In this document: one piece after another, positions 54,028-64,000 of the stretch
Layout: each line of letters starts with the position of its first letter
Numbering within the stretch: the stretch's first letter is position 1
Assembly (NCBI GenBank): GCA_964017185.1
Contig: OZ024876.1
Location: forward strand, 17,372,226 to 17,436,225
DNA length: 64,000 bases
Origin: Rugalucina vietnamica
Lineage: Eukaryota; Mollusca; Bivalvia; Lucinida; Lucinidae
Direction of reading: 5' to 3'
Translations under genes and position numbers: made by a program
The notes under the pieces: generated by a model
What the model was told of the DNA's origin: nothing
The model's database searches: none
The model's input: the letters and a program-made list of their open reading frames with translations, nothing else

Positions 54028-54455
54028 CATACATATATGTTACATACGTTGTATTCCTCATTAAGCTGTCCAAACCTAGATAGTTGGTAACACCCACTCA
54101 GAACTATCGTTCTAAATAAGCATAAAATATAAGCAAATAGTTTTCAACATAAAATTTAACCATTAGAAATGTGTATTTACATGTTTTGTGTTATGCAATA
54201 CAATGTTTGGCTTATGAAACTTGGGGTAAGGTTGCTAAATTCATACATATATGGTACATACGTTACATTCCTCATTAAAATGATCGAACCTAGATACTTG
54301 GTTACGACCACTCAGAACCATGGTTCTCAATAAGCATGAAATATAAGCAAATAATTATCGACATTAGATATAACCATTAGAAATTAGTATTTACACGTTT
54401 TGAGCAATTAGCAATACAATATTTGGCTGATGAAAATGGGGATAGGGTTGCTAAA
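54028..54455. repeat. Two 213-base tandem units
   Basis: TCATACATATATG..ACATACGTT at 54028 and 54241, each followed by ATTCCTCATTAA, CTAGATA.TTGGT, AATATAAGCAAATA and TAACCATTAGAAAT. Confidence 0.8.
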
Positions 54456-54459
54456 TAGC

Positions 54460-55220
54460 CCGTTTAGTAAAATATGTACAATATAGGAATTTTCCATCTG
54501 TCAATTGAATATGATAATGGAAAATTCACATACATTTGGAATAACTGGAATGTGATACTGAAAAACCAAAGATGTGACTCACTATGCTAATTTTGAAAGG
54601 GTAATGTTCATATTTGTTACAGACATTACACTGTAGATGTCAGTTGTCGTGCAACATGCAACTTAAGTGTGAAGAATGGGACTCTATGAGAAAGGTGAAT
54701 AGAATTATACAAGATTTGTGTCATCATATGTCAAGCTCCATTTAGGTTTCCTCCCCGCATTTCCATGTGTTCTAGGAGTTAGTCCATTTGTCTTAATGTG
54801 TTTCAGTAAGATTTTAAATGCCTTTTCACCAAAGTCATGTGTAAAAAGAAACATTTTCTTGCACACTTCGCGGCCATCAAAATAATATGAGTATCTCTTC
54901 TTTTTTGCCCCAGTTTCATTGTTAATGTTATCTTTCTGACGCTAAAACTGCCATACCATTATTTCTTTTAAAAACATATTATGGTAACATATGTAACAGA
55001 CAGTAACAGACAAACGCTCTAACGTATATAGAGCAAACATCTCTTATTGGAGGAAACTTGAATTGTCCTTTAAGATATAATATGTTTGCAAAATGTCTTA
55101 TGGTATAGAGCATTAGACCGGCAGGAACTGTCATTGCTGCTATGTACAATGCCCTTTGTTATTTATTGCATGTTTCTTACATATGTTACAGTCTGGATTA
55201 AAATCTTTGATCCTAGATAC
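54460..55220. other. Repeat-derived spacer, no gene
   Basis: 54960-55090 (ACATATGTAACAGACAG, AAACGCTCTAACG, CATCTCTTATTGG, CTTGAATTGTCCTTTAAGATA) recurs at 56305-56420. The rest is unassigned AT-rich DNA. Confidence 0.5.
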
Positions 55221-55222
55221 AT

Positions 55223-55830
55223 CTTAGCAATTTTAAAATTATTTGACCCCATTTAGGAATGCGTCTTTGATTTAGACTTCTCTTGTAAATTTTCGAAATT
55301 ACAGTACAATAGTCTGGATTTCGTTGTCGGCTTTTAAAGGGCTACTGATGAGGGCTCATTACCCAAAATTGCGCAATATAGTCCATACTATCTCCCTTTG
55401 AATGTTTGTTACTGCTTTCAAAGGATCAAATCTTTATATTTTATTTGCTATTACTGCAGCTGATGTTGTGCCGTGTGGCGGCCCTTAAAAGTCTCCCCGT
55501 ACATCATCCATTGTGCAGATTATATTTTTATTTAGGTCCTTTGAGATCAGTAAAGACATTCAGAGTGTTCAAAGAACTCTCGTTTAGAAACATACTTCTA
55601 AGCAATTTTAAAATTATTTGACCCCATTTCGGAATGCGTCTTTGATTTAGACTTCTCTTGTAAATTTTTGAAATTAGAGTACAATAGTCTGGCTTTCGTT
55701 ATCGGCTTTTAAAGGGCTACTGATGAGGGTTCATTGCCCGAAATTGCGCAATATAGTCCATACTATCTCCCTTTGAATATTTTTACTGCTTTCAAATGAT
55801 AAATCTTTATATTTTATTGGTTACAGACCC
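55223..55830. repeat. Two ~230-base direct repeats, 375-base spacing
   Basis: AGCAATTTTAAAATTATTTG at 55226 and 55601, then CGTCTTTGATTTAGACTTCTC, AATTGCGCAATATAGTCC. The inner ~140 bases are the repeat also inserted in the dead LINE at 14194-14332. Confidence 0.8.
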
Positions 55831-56509
55831 TCATAGCCATTGTTCATGATAAAGTAAGCAATAAAGTATGGAATTATGAGATATATCCACCAGTTTCAAG
55901 TATTTTACATACTTCACATTCATTGCAATAGAACGTTTCGCATTTGAAATTGTGGGGTAGGGCTACTTAATACTTCATTTACGGCAATATATATATGATA
56001 GGAAAATAAACCTTGGTTTTTCTATCTGTCAATTGAACATGGAAATAAGTCTCATATCTTTGGAAAAATGCATAGTGCAACTGTAAAAGTATATGATATC
56101 ACTCAAAACTGTTATTTTCACTGGGTATTTTGATTTATGTTACGTACGTTACAATTAATGCGGGTCAAATCTTTGTTCAATTGATTTTAATATGTAGTAG
56201 AGACATACAGCAAGCAGACAATATGGAAAAAAATCGAGTAAAATAATAAACTGTTGTCATTTTTCTGTAGCTGAAAACATCATATCATAATTTCTTAATT
56301 GTATTAGGATAACGTATGTAACAGGCTGTTACAGGATAACGCCCCAACGCTCAGGGTGCAAATATCTCTTATTCGACTCAGCTTGAATTGTTCTTTAAGA
56401 TAGGGTATGTCTGCAAAAATCCCTAGGGGGGGAGCAATCGACCCTCTGGCTAGCCGCCTAATGTATGTAGAAATATTACTCGGACTATGTCAAAAAGTGA
56501 TTTTGAAAT

Positions 56510-56540
56510 CGTTTTTTTTTTTTTTTTTTTTTTTTTTTCA
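56510..56540. repeat. Poly-T tract
   Basis: GTTTTTTTT..: about 27 T's in unassigned DNA. Confidence 0.9.
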
Positions 56541-57245
56541 CTGAATCTGTCAGTATTGATGTAAATTGTTTTGGCATCAATATATACACTCCACCTATGT
56601 CTATCCATTCCTGCCAAAAAGAATGAAACTGTCTCCTGGTTTCTTTGGCATCAGATGTAATATAAATGTCAAATTAGGCTGAAAAAATGCTGAGGAACCT
56701 TAAAGAAAAATGTGTAACACATTATCATATCATATGCGGCATATTATAATCACTATTAAGCAACATTTTCTTTCTTTGAAACATTCGTAAACATTTAGAT
56801 CACCTTGGAACTTTTAAAGTTTTCCGAAGTGTTCTCAGCGACCAGATGAAGACGTGTGAAAGTTTTACAATTGTACAACAGAAATGTGTGCTCAATATGA
56901 TAGGGTATGCAAAATATATTTCACAAATAACTTAGATTTAACTTAGATTTAGTCCAAATTGTAAGGAACCAGAATGTCCCTATCTCATGGGACTGCGACA
57001 ACTACTGGAGTCTAGTTCGAGACTAGTTCGCGACTAATTCACGACAAAGATTAGCGATATAAATGCAACTTTCACGTTGCAGTCTCATTGAATGGACATT
57101 TATGCGACAAGTTCGAAAATTTCGGCCTAATTTTACAAAGAGCATGATGCTTTTGGTTACAAGTCTAGTTTACCCTAATGTTTGACAAAGGCCAGAAGCA
57201 GTCTAGCGCGTTGTCCTGCGACAACTCTTTTCATTATTATCTATA
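56541..57245. other. Unassigned stretch
   Basis: No gene or repeat family recognised. A few short internal repeats, e.g. GAGACTAGTTCGCGACTAATTCACG near 57020. Confidence 0.4.
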
Positions 57246-57249
57246 TTTA

Positions 57250-57603
57250 CCGTATTCGTTCTAATGAGCGTACATGCCCCAATAAGCGCACAACCTAGTC
57301 GTTTCCGAAAAGCACGAACATAAGCGCACACTGTTCGACTAACATATTGGTGTTTTATATCATTTTTACACATAAATACCGTATTAACCGCATTAAAGCC
57401 TAACCTTAAACGATCAAACTCTATTTTGCAACGATTAGAATACTTACATGACATCGCCAATGGTATTTTTAACATTGTAATTTCAGCAGTGTATGTGGTG
57501 TTTTTGTTCCTCGTGTGCGCTTATTAGAACGATACTTTGTTACCTTAACTTTAAGTTATTTTGAAAAGTTAAGTGCACTGTGCGCTAATTAGAACGAATA
57601 CGG
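57250..57603. mobile_element. 354-bp MITE, TIR CCGTATTCGTTCTAAT, TA-flanked
   Basis: CCGTATTCGTTCTAATGAGC at the left versus GCTAATTAGAACGAATACGG at the right, TA on both sides (57248-57249, 57604-57605). Internal GCGCTTATTAGAACGATAC and AAGCGCACA repeats near both ends. Tc1/mariner-type target; no transposase. Confidence 0.82.
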
Positions 57604-57605
57604 TA

Positions 57606-58000
57606 TTTAATTTTGTAATTTAGGTCAGCCCAGCCAAAGGCTCATGATAAGCTTATATGACAGGACTCAAGCAATGATAACTGTTCACATTACAGACAGA
57701 AGCGGTTACAGTGTCAACGACAAATGTTCACGACAAAGGAAATCATTAAAAGCGCACAAACTGTATACAGTATATTGAAGCAAAAACTATCTAAAACAAT
57801 TGTCGATAGAAATGCTAACTTAATAATTTAGTTCAGTATAGTAACTACAGGTGCAAATTACAGGTACACAGTCAATACCAACTTATAAGTCCATGCATTT
57901 ATAAAAGAAAGAAAAAAAAAAACGTTATCGTGTAGTGGAAACACTTCTCGAATGTTTTTTTCTGTTTTCTGGACATGACTTTAAATCTATGTCCTAGACG
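57606..58000. other. Unassigned stretch
   Basis: No recognised feature. CAGCCCAGCCAAAGGCTCATGATAAGC near 57626 faintly resembles the mollusc repeat's 5' end. Confidence 0.35.
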
Positions 58001-58004
58001 AACA

Positions 58005-58100
58005 GGACAGCCTAGTGGTAGAGTACAAAACTCAGTAGATAGAGCTCCTGGGCTTGAAACGTACTTCTGTTGTGTTGTGACCTTGAGCAAGACAACCTAG
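58005..58100 (+). mobile_element. tRNA-like SINE fragment
   Basis: GACAGCCTAGTGGTAGAG resembles an A box, CCTGGGCTTGAAACGT a decayed B box, and GACCTTGAGCAAGACAAC is a segment common in mollusc SINEs. Confidence 0.45.
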
Positions 58101-58985
58101 GTCATCAGAAAACAACAAGGAAACGAACTTGCGCAATTATAACATGATATGACTGAAAATTGTTAACAGAACCGTCAACCATTTTGCTTTTGTTTTGTTT
58201 ACCCATCAGCCTTGGAGGTTTATCAAATGGGTTGTACCCGTAGTTTTGATAACCGACCGTCTCAACGTCATCTTGGCTGATTACCATAGAAATAAAGCAT
58301 TAAATCAACTCTCAGTCCCACCTGACAATGACATCATAATTAATGCTTCTTTATAGGGACTGCAAGAAATAGATAGACTGGATGCAACGCTGCATACAGT
58401 CTGTCCGACCACCTGAGAAGGTCTTAGTATGTCCAGAAAAGTGGTTTAGTAAAAGCATAAATGCACACAAATCTCAGTATTTTGCTAGGTGAGCCGTGAG
58501 AAATAGATGAGTTGGCAACGCTAATAAACTACTGACTACTGACCAAACAATTACTGGTTAACCGCTCAGGAGGTCTAGCCCTGCTCAGAAAAAGTCATTC
58601 AAGTCAAACCACCCATATATTTATGTTTACAAAGGTGGTTATATTTCAAGGGCAGTTTGGGTGTCATGCTATCCTAACATGGGGAAGAAGTCCCTTAAAA
58701 TGCGGGGCAAATCCCGACATGGCCATTGCTGTTGACTGGGTCTGGCTTTCTAAGCCACAAATCAAACAAAAAAATCAATATATTTCCAGCACATTGCGAA
58801 TATCGTGACAACCCTAGGTCGGGTAGAAATCACATAAAATGGTGGAAAATTTCAGACATGACCATAACTGTTGACTGGGATATTGAGCAGGAAATCAATG
58901 AAACACAAGAGCAATATGCTAAGCTGTAATTCAATTAATTTTAACTCGCTCCCTGGATAATACAGAATTCTCCCCCAGTTCAAGG
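58101..58985. other. Unassigned stretch
   Basis: Short repeats only (58660-58745 and 58825-58880 share TAAAATG..GACATGACCAT..TGTTGACTGGG). No gene supported. Confidence 0.4.
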
Positions 58986-58986
58986 T

Positions 58987-59060
58987 AAGCGCGGTAGCCT
59001 GGTTGAGAAACATCGGACTCCAAATTAAAAGGTCCTGTGTTCGATTCCTGCTCGGGGCAT
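58987..59060 (+). mobile_element. tRNA-like SINE head
   Basis: AAGCGCGGTAGCCTGGTTGAG (A box), CATCGGACTCCAAATT (anticodon-arm-like), GTGTTCGATTCCTGC (B box). No cloverleaf closing of the acceptor stem, so a SINE rather than a tRNA gene. Confidence 0.55.
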
Positions 59061-60361
59061 TTCGTACAAAATCGATCAATCTTCTTGTCCGGCACATGAA
59101 ATTTATAACATGAAAATCGTTATTGCGGAGTTTATTATCTCCTGCTGATTCTTTGTTATTTTTGTCAGTTAGTAATGAAAGAAGTCTGCACTAAGAACTG
59201 GTAATCTTTCTCCTGGATACTTATCAAATTGTGTTCACTTCTTTTTCATTTTATATATGGTGGAACAATCTACATGTATTATAAAGTTTGTGGGCTTTTT
59301 GCTCTGACATACACTGCATAGGAATTTCAGCAAAATTTGACCAGGTAAAACAGTTTGATATGTATATAATAGGAGAACGTCCATTCTGTATGGGAGACTG
59401 CTTAATAAGTTTTTGTTTCAAAAACACTTTTTTGTCAGCGAATTAAATAGTTTGATTATGCCTTCATTGATCCCCGAAATGTTTTCCTCCAGGAAAAAGT
59501 ACCCAATAAAACTTTTTGGAGTGAAAGAATATTTTCTGCAATTAACCTTTATGGAAATTGGAAAAAAAATAGGTGTGCCCCCCACCCCGGACCAAGAAAA
59601 TCTTTTTTTCACACAGTTGTAGTTTTACATTACAGACGTCATATTCAAATGGCATGCTTGGTCTCGGGGGGGGGGGGGGGAGGCTGTCAAAATGCTCAAA
59701 AAACGAACTATAATGCGAGCCCATCAAATCACCTGATTTCAATAATTTTGTGCAACTCTGTAGCTTGTTTATATAAATATTTCTACCTGGCAGAACACGA
59801 CCTAGTATTTGTAAAGTAGCCCTACCAGGAGAAAGTCTGCCTTCTGTTCTTCAACATAATAAATAATCAGACACACTTCTTGTGAACTTTGATGAGCATC
59901 AGAAGTAAGAGTGTCTGTACTAATGCATTTGTTTCTGTCTAGGTGACCCGTACATTTGTCTTGGCTCCATAACCTGTAAGCTGAATGTTAGCATATTTGA
60001 GGCAAGTCAAGGTCTACATGGTCATTGGGTAATGCCAAGTCCAACAAGCTATTTTGCTCAATTTAAAGAGTTGGAAAATATTTACAAGCTTAAAGCACAA
60101 ACAGTTGAGCATGTAAGAAGGTACATTTATCATACCTGTAGAGTATTCACCTTGAATTATATGTAGACAGTATATATTTATGATACACCTCAATGATGAC
60201 ACTTTAGAAATATAAACATTACAGTCAATGTTCATAAGTTATAGATAAAATAATCATTTGCCAAAAACAAAGAAACACTTTTGCTTTGTTTTTTATTTGC
60301 AGCATTTCTTTACGTTGCATGCATTTTACCATGCATTTTGATGAATACTGAAGAAAATCCT

Positions 60362-60396
<35 letters not shown>

Positions 60397-60510
60397 ATCA
60401 CCGTTCCCGAAAAACTTAAGTTGTGGCAAGATTATATAAAATTTTCAAATAAAATTTGTTTTGTTGTATGTCAGGCTTCAACAAAAACACACCATTACAG
60501 TCATTACTTA
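59061..60510. other. Unassigned AT-rich stretch with homopolymers
   Basis: Contains poly-G at 59667-59680 and poly-T at 60362-60394. The frames around 59413-59742 are open on both strands but show no family residues. Confidence 0.4.
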
Positions 60511-60683
60511 AGAAATAGATCAGCTCTAGCAGTGAATTGTTGAGTAATAATTCACTGTTTGGAGGTCAGTTGTAAAGAAGATCAAATCACGAGCGCGTAG
60601 CGCGAGTGATTTATCTTCTTACAACTGAACGACAAACAGTGAATTATTACTCAACAATTCACGCACTTGAGCTGATCTATTTC
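60511..60683. repeat. Foldback, ~75-bp arms
   Basis: GAAATAGATCAGCTC..GAATTGTTGAGTAATAAT and the inverted copy after a short GAGCGCGTAGCGCG spacer. Strong cruciform potential; no TSD identified. Confidence 0.8.
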
Positions 60684-60689
60684 GATTCT

Positions 60690-61760
60690 AACACACAATA
60701 AAGGGAGTAAATGTTGCTGAAACCGTCGATATCGTTCAGCTTTCCGCCATTGCATTGCAGATATCCCGCCAAATATTTGACTGTAATGCTGGTATTTACA
60801 CACACTTATTACGTTTGTTGTGCGCTAAAACGACGTTTCACCGTCTAACGTTGCTTTGTGGGATAGCTGACGTCACAAATGCCGCAAAGTAACGTCACGC
60901 TTATTCGCCCAGTGAAATTGTTGCACAATATAACACGTTTTTTACCATTGGCTATATAGGCGAGGTGTGTTAGAATTATGTAATTACTATGTTTCTCAAT
61001 ACATGCTTTCAAAATCTAGCAGACTGAATACGGGTTTTGACGTGGTCCTTCAAAGTTAAAAGTTTATTCAGAGTTTATTCGAAAAAAAAACATGAAAGCC
61101 CCAGAGGAGCATAATACTATGATAGTAACATTGAAGAATATAAAACAAAATTAAGAAAGTTAACAAAGTAATATATGTACAAGTAACTCTGACTCATGAT
61201 TGGTCCATAGTTAATACATGTATGCATATTAAAGTGATGACCTCTGTACTGATCAATACCAAGCAAAAATGCTTACATTTGAAACACATCACGAGAAAAT
61301 AGGGCATTTTCCTACGCCAAAACAAAGACACGGATGAAATGCACAGATCCCTACAACTGTTCAATGTCTTTGTTTTCGCTGCACTGATAGCTTCCTGTAC
61401 CATCAAGCCTCTAACCATCAAGCCTGTACCATCTTTGCCTACTTGTATCTTTCTAACAATCTGCAGTATTTTATGATGCTAGTATATACATTTTGAGTTT
61501 CAGCCCATTTCAGTGAACCTTACAATTGTCACCAATTGAGTCCTCCGTCAAACCACCCATCATTAATATTCATTTTATATTGACCATTCAAATCTGCACA
61601 TTAGCTAACGGTCAATGACGGTTAGACAACATGTGGGTTAGACAAACAAACCAACACGTGCTTTTTACAGGTAAATATAGGTGCAAAAACGCAATGTTTG
61701 TCTAAGGAAATAGGGGTGGGCGTGGTTATACTTTGCTGGCGGAGAAGTCAATTGTCACCT
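60690..61760. other. Unassigned stretch
   Basis: No gene seen. 61310-61450 has a faint TGAGCCGCC-MITE body (AAACAAAGACACGG, CTTTGTTTTCGCTGCACTG) and an R-like tail (TTTGCCTACTTGTA). Confidence 0.4.
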
Positions 61761-61766
61761 CAGGTA

Positions 61767-62102
61767 TAGCTCGGCAAATGGGTCACTGTATGGGCGTCAA
61801 CTTTAATATTCATATCTGGGCGTGGTCGGCTAGTCCATCTGTTCAAGTAGGGGGTTTATAGGAAAATCGAACTCAGTCAGACTGGACCGCTGTCACATAT
61901 TTACCGTTAGAAATCAGCTACCTGTATTTTGTCCAATCCAGTGAATTGGACAAACTCATATTTCATTCTTAATTATTTGTAACGGAAAACGTGTTGAATC
62001 TTTTAACTGGACACCTTTAGTTTTTACCCAAGTCAAAGGTAGACCATACCCAATAACGTATTCATGAGGTAACGCCCATACAGTGACCTATTTGCCGAGC
62101 TA
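61767..62102. mobile_element. 336-bp MITE, TIR TAGCTCGGCAAAT, TA-flanked
   Basis: TAGCTCGGCAAATGGGTCAC..GTATGGGCGT at the left and the inverted ACGCCCATAC..CCGAGCTA at the right (31 bases, one or two mismatches). TA at 61765-61766 and 62103-62104. No ORF of note. Confidence 0.82.
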
Positions 62103-62223
62103 TACAATAAGGGAATATCATTACAATAAAAAAAAAAAAGAAAAATATGTTACACTGTCAACGACACCTGTTCACGACATATGGAATTATTAAAATCACA
62201 TAACATTTATAAACAATTAAAGT

Positions 62224-62690
62224 TTAATGAAAAACCATCTTAAACACCTGTTCCTGGCTGTAAACATCATTCTGCGAAAAATTTAAAGATTGCTGTGCGG
62301 GAGATTGAGTGCCGAGATACAAGGCAAAATCACTGAGCCGTGAAATTAGGTATCGGTGACATAAAAGTAATTTAGGGTCAAAGGTCTGGTCATACTCACT
62401 CATTATCTGAAAGAAATATAAAATGAACAAACTGGATTTCAAGATATAAGGCAAAATCACTGACCCATGAAATAAGCCCACAGTGACATACATGTAGGAC
62501 TGCTTTATGATCAAAGGTCTTCGCTGATGCAAACATACTGTGAAAGAAGTGTGTTCATATACCAATTGAGTGCCGGGATAAAAGGCGAAATCACTGAACC
62601 ATGAAATTAGGTCATAGTGTTCTAGAAGTATATGGGGGTCAAATGTCTGGTCATACTCACTCATAATCTGAAAGAAGTATGAAAATATAC
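62224..62690 (-). CDS. Candidate tandem exon-like units of an unidentified gene
   Basis: Three ~130-base units in direct order on minus. Two begin after a good acceptor (TTTCTTTCAG near 62408, TTCTTTCAG near 62668) followed by ATAATGAGTGAGTATGACC. They code for SEYDQTFDP..LL..YLIS, RLSDFALYLGTQ, with the middle unit reading TFDHKAV and SDFALYLEIQ. All three keep the reading frame, and the units are 261 bases apart in total, so the frame runs through (146 codons). The conserved 'SDFALYLGTQ' suggests duplicated exons of a real gene extending outside the window. I do not recognise the family, and a tandem repeat with chance openness is the alternative. Confidence 0.35.
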
Positions 62691-63110
62691 TAATTTAGTG
62701 TCATGGACCATGGAAATTAGGACAACCCACCCTTTACGTCATAACACACAAGTCAGTGTCATTAAGTCAAAAGATGAATGACCGTCCATCTTCCTAACTT
62801 GTTTCTATATAGAAATAAAAAGAAGAAGAAAAAAAAACAACATTTCTGGGGGTTCTAGATTTTGACCTCTAGCCCTACCCCTGACTCCGTGGTCCGATGT
62901 CGTGGTGCAAAGATGTTATGAAGTATGAATGCTTTATGGTAAGTTGTTGTCAAGATATGGACTATTTGTAAAAGCTACATAGCAGTACATCCATTTTACA
63001 TTGTTCTCTTCCAATCCCCAGGCATGGACCCATGGATCAAAACCCCCGGACATCGGCCCAGCGTTCTACCATGGACTGAAAGCCAACCATAGAGGGTGCT
63101 TATGATCCAG
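62691..63110. other. Unassigned stretch
   Basis: No feature I can support. Nearby A-rich run at 62818-62841. Confidence 0.4.
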
Positions 63111-63381
63111 CATCAGAAAAACATGTCCGTGTAATATTTACCCCCTTATATCCCACTTTTATATAGCAAAACTGGGGTATGCAGGGGTATACATATTTTT
63201 TCTTATTTTTGCTCCAAAACATAGGTTGTGGGTACTCGTTAGAACCGCCTCGGCTAGGCGGTCCTAACGTGTACCCACAGCATATGTTTTGGGCAAAAAT
63301 AAGAAGGAAAAACATTTTCTACTAAAATTTTTCAGTTTTTAAAGCTAAAAAAACTCTGTGCATGGGCAAGTTTTCGTAATG
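63111..63381 (+). mobile_element. Family P hairpin element
   Basis: CATCAGAAAAACATGTCC to GGGCAAGTTTTCGTAATGG, tip ACCGCCTCGGCTAGGCGGT, with TACTCGTT/AACGTGTACCC flanks. Full copy, the only one in the last 20 kb. Confidence 0.85.
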
Positions 63382-63667
63382 GTATGTGCTTACAGAAACG
63401 TTTTAACAGTGATAAGCCTGTTTTTGCAATGCTCTAAGAAAATGAACAGTAATTTTTGAAAGTAAATTTTATATACACATGGGAAAAAGTTAGGGAACAC
63501 TTTTGGCTGTTGGGAAATGTTTGAAAAAATCCATTTTCCTTTTTTCCTGGCGATACTGAAATTTTAATCACGTATATTTTTTCCTTGGCTTAGCTACAGA
63601 CCAGTTTATAGAAACATTATGTATTTGTGCTGTGGATGATACTAAATATATGCTTTTTGATTCATCA

Positions 63668-64000
63668 GGATTCATTCTGGTTTTTGATTCATCAGGATGT
63701 TTATCATGATTTATTTGTTTGTTCTTGATGATTCATTGACTAGTTAGAGATTCACCACGAGGACCGAATAACTAACTAAATGTTATGAACCACTGCAGAA
63801 GCTGAGGGTGAGGTTATGGCCATGTAAAACCGGTTTAAGCCCGCCAGTAACTTTGTGTTACTGATCGTTCCAAGTCGATACTTCTGTGGTGGTTCTTTTT
63901 GTTTTATGTCTTGGTGTTTAAATTTTTTTTGTGCTGTTGGCGCCTTATGTGTGTTTTCGTGTTTTTGGTTAAGTTAAGGTAACTGAGTGGCCACCTATTG
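63668..64000 (+). mobile_element. Family R 3' UTR copy, cut by the window edge
   Basis: TTCTGGTTTTTGATTCATCAGG to GTAACTGAGTGGCCACCTATTG is nearly identical to 12500-12820. The terminal ~150 bases lie outside the window. High similarity points to a young copy. Confidence 0.8.

Noticed and set aside
57203-57475. 90-residue minus ORF
   Set aside because: Overlaps the CCGTATTCG MITE and its flank; no domain.
58987-59060. Functional tRNA gene
   Set aside because: B box good, but no closing acceptor stem; fits a SINE head.
59413-59742. Overlapping open frames on both strands
   Set aside because: Both strands open with no recognisable residues; disrupted by a poly-G tract.

Overview
This is a repeat-dense, AT-rich stretch of animal nuclear DNA. 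The organism is most likely a marine bivalve or another mollusc. The reasons are tRNA-derived SINEs, a mollusc-type repeat beginning AGCTCACCTGAGC and ending in AGGTGAGCG..GGACCATTGGTCCT, several non-LTR and other retroelements, many short TIR elements, and a split gene with GT/AG introns coding for a Cys-rich, glycosylation-rich ectodomain like those of expanded lophotrochozoan class-B/adhesion-like receptors. There are no bacterial-type operons. Most long open frames are transposon remnants or chance ORFs.

Layout. 1-10.4 kb: two copies of a 1.1-kb repeat (84-1190 and 7760-10390). The second is split by a 5'-truncated retroelement (family R), which itself carries an opposite-strand R insertion. 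Between them lie a TTAA-flanked element, a mollusc-repeat fragment, R fragments and a 1.7-kb TIR element with a 6-bp target duplication. 10.96-15.09 kb: a decayed LINE carrying an R insertion bounded by a 33-35-bp target duplication. 15.39-24.31 kb (block A) and 36.43-43.73 kb (block B): a direct segmental duplication. Block A carries exons 2-4 of the receptor-like gene on the minus strand, with exon 1 and a TATA-like promoter at 28.97-29.35 kb. Block B carries a decayed copy. 26.3-29 kb: SINE, a 614-bp tandem duplication and several copies of a hairpin element (family P). 31.4-35.6 kb: an apparently intact LINE with APE endonuclease, reverse transcriptase and a C-terminal C2H2 finger.

44.17-47.2 kb: a full-length mollusc repeat built of ~165-bp and 466-bp internal repeats, with a Tc1 transposase remnant inside. 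47.59-51.83 kb: a giant head-to-head inverted array of ~185-bp monomers, with a 941-bp TA-flanked element in the left arm only. 51.85-56.45 kb: diverged tandem repeats with a recurring TTACATACGTTA-like motif, a third partial array of the 185-bp monomers, and an RT fragment inserted in it. 56.45-64 kb: mostly unassigned AT-rich DNA with several MITEs, a foldback, tRNA-like SINE heads, a set of tandem exon-like units (62.2-62.7 kb) and the start of another R copy at the window edge.

The only host gene I can argue for is the four-exon receptor-ectodomain gene, whose intron phases join cleanly. The exon-like units near 62.5 kb are a weaker candidate. Everything else is mobile or repetitive DNA, and the nested insertions and empty sites between the duplicated blocks give a relative order of events. 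Family assignments rest on motif recognition by eye; no database search was possible.
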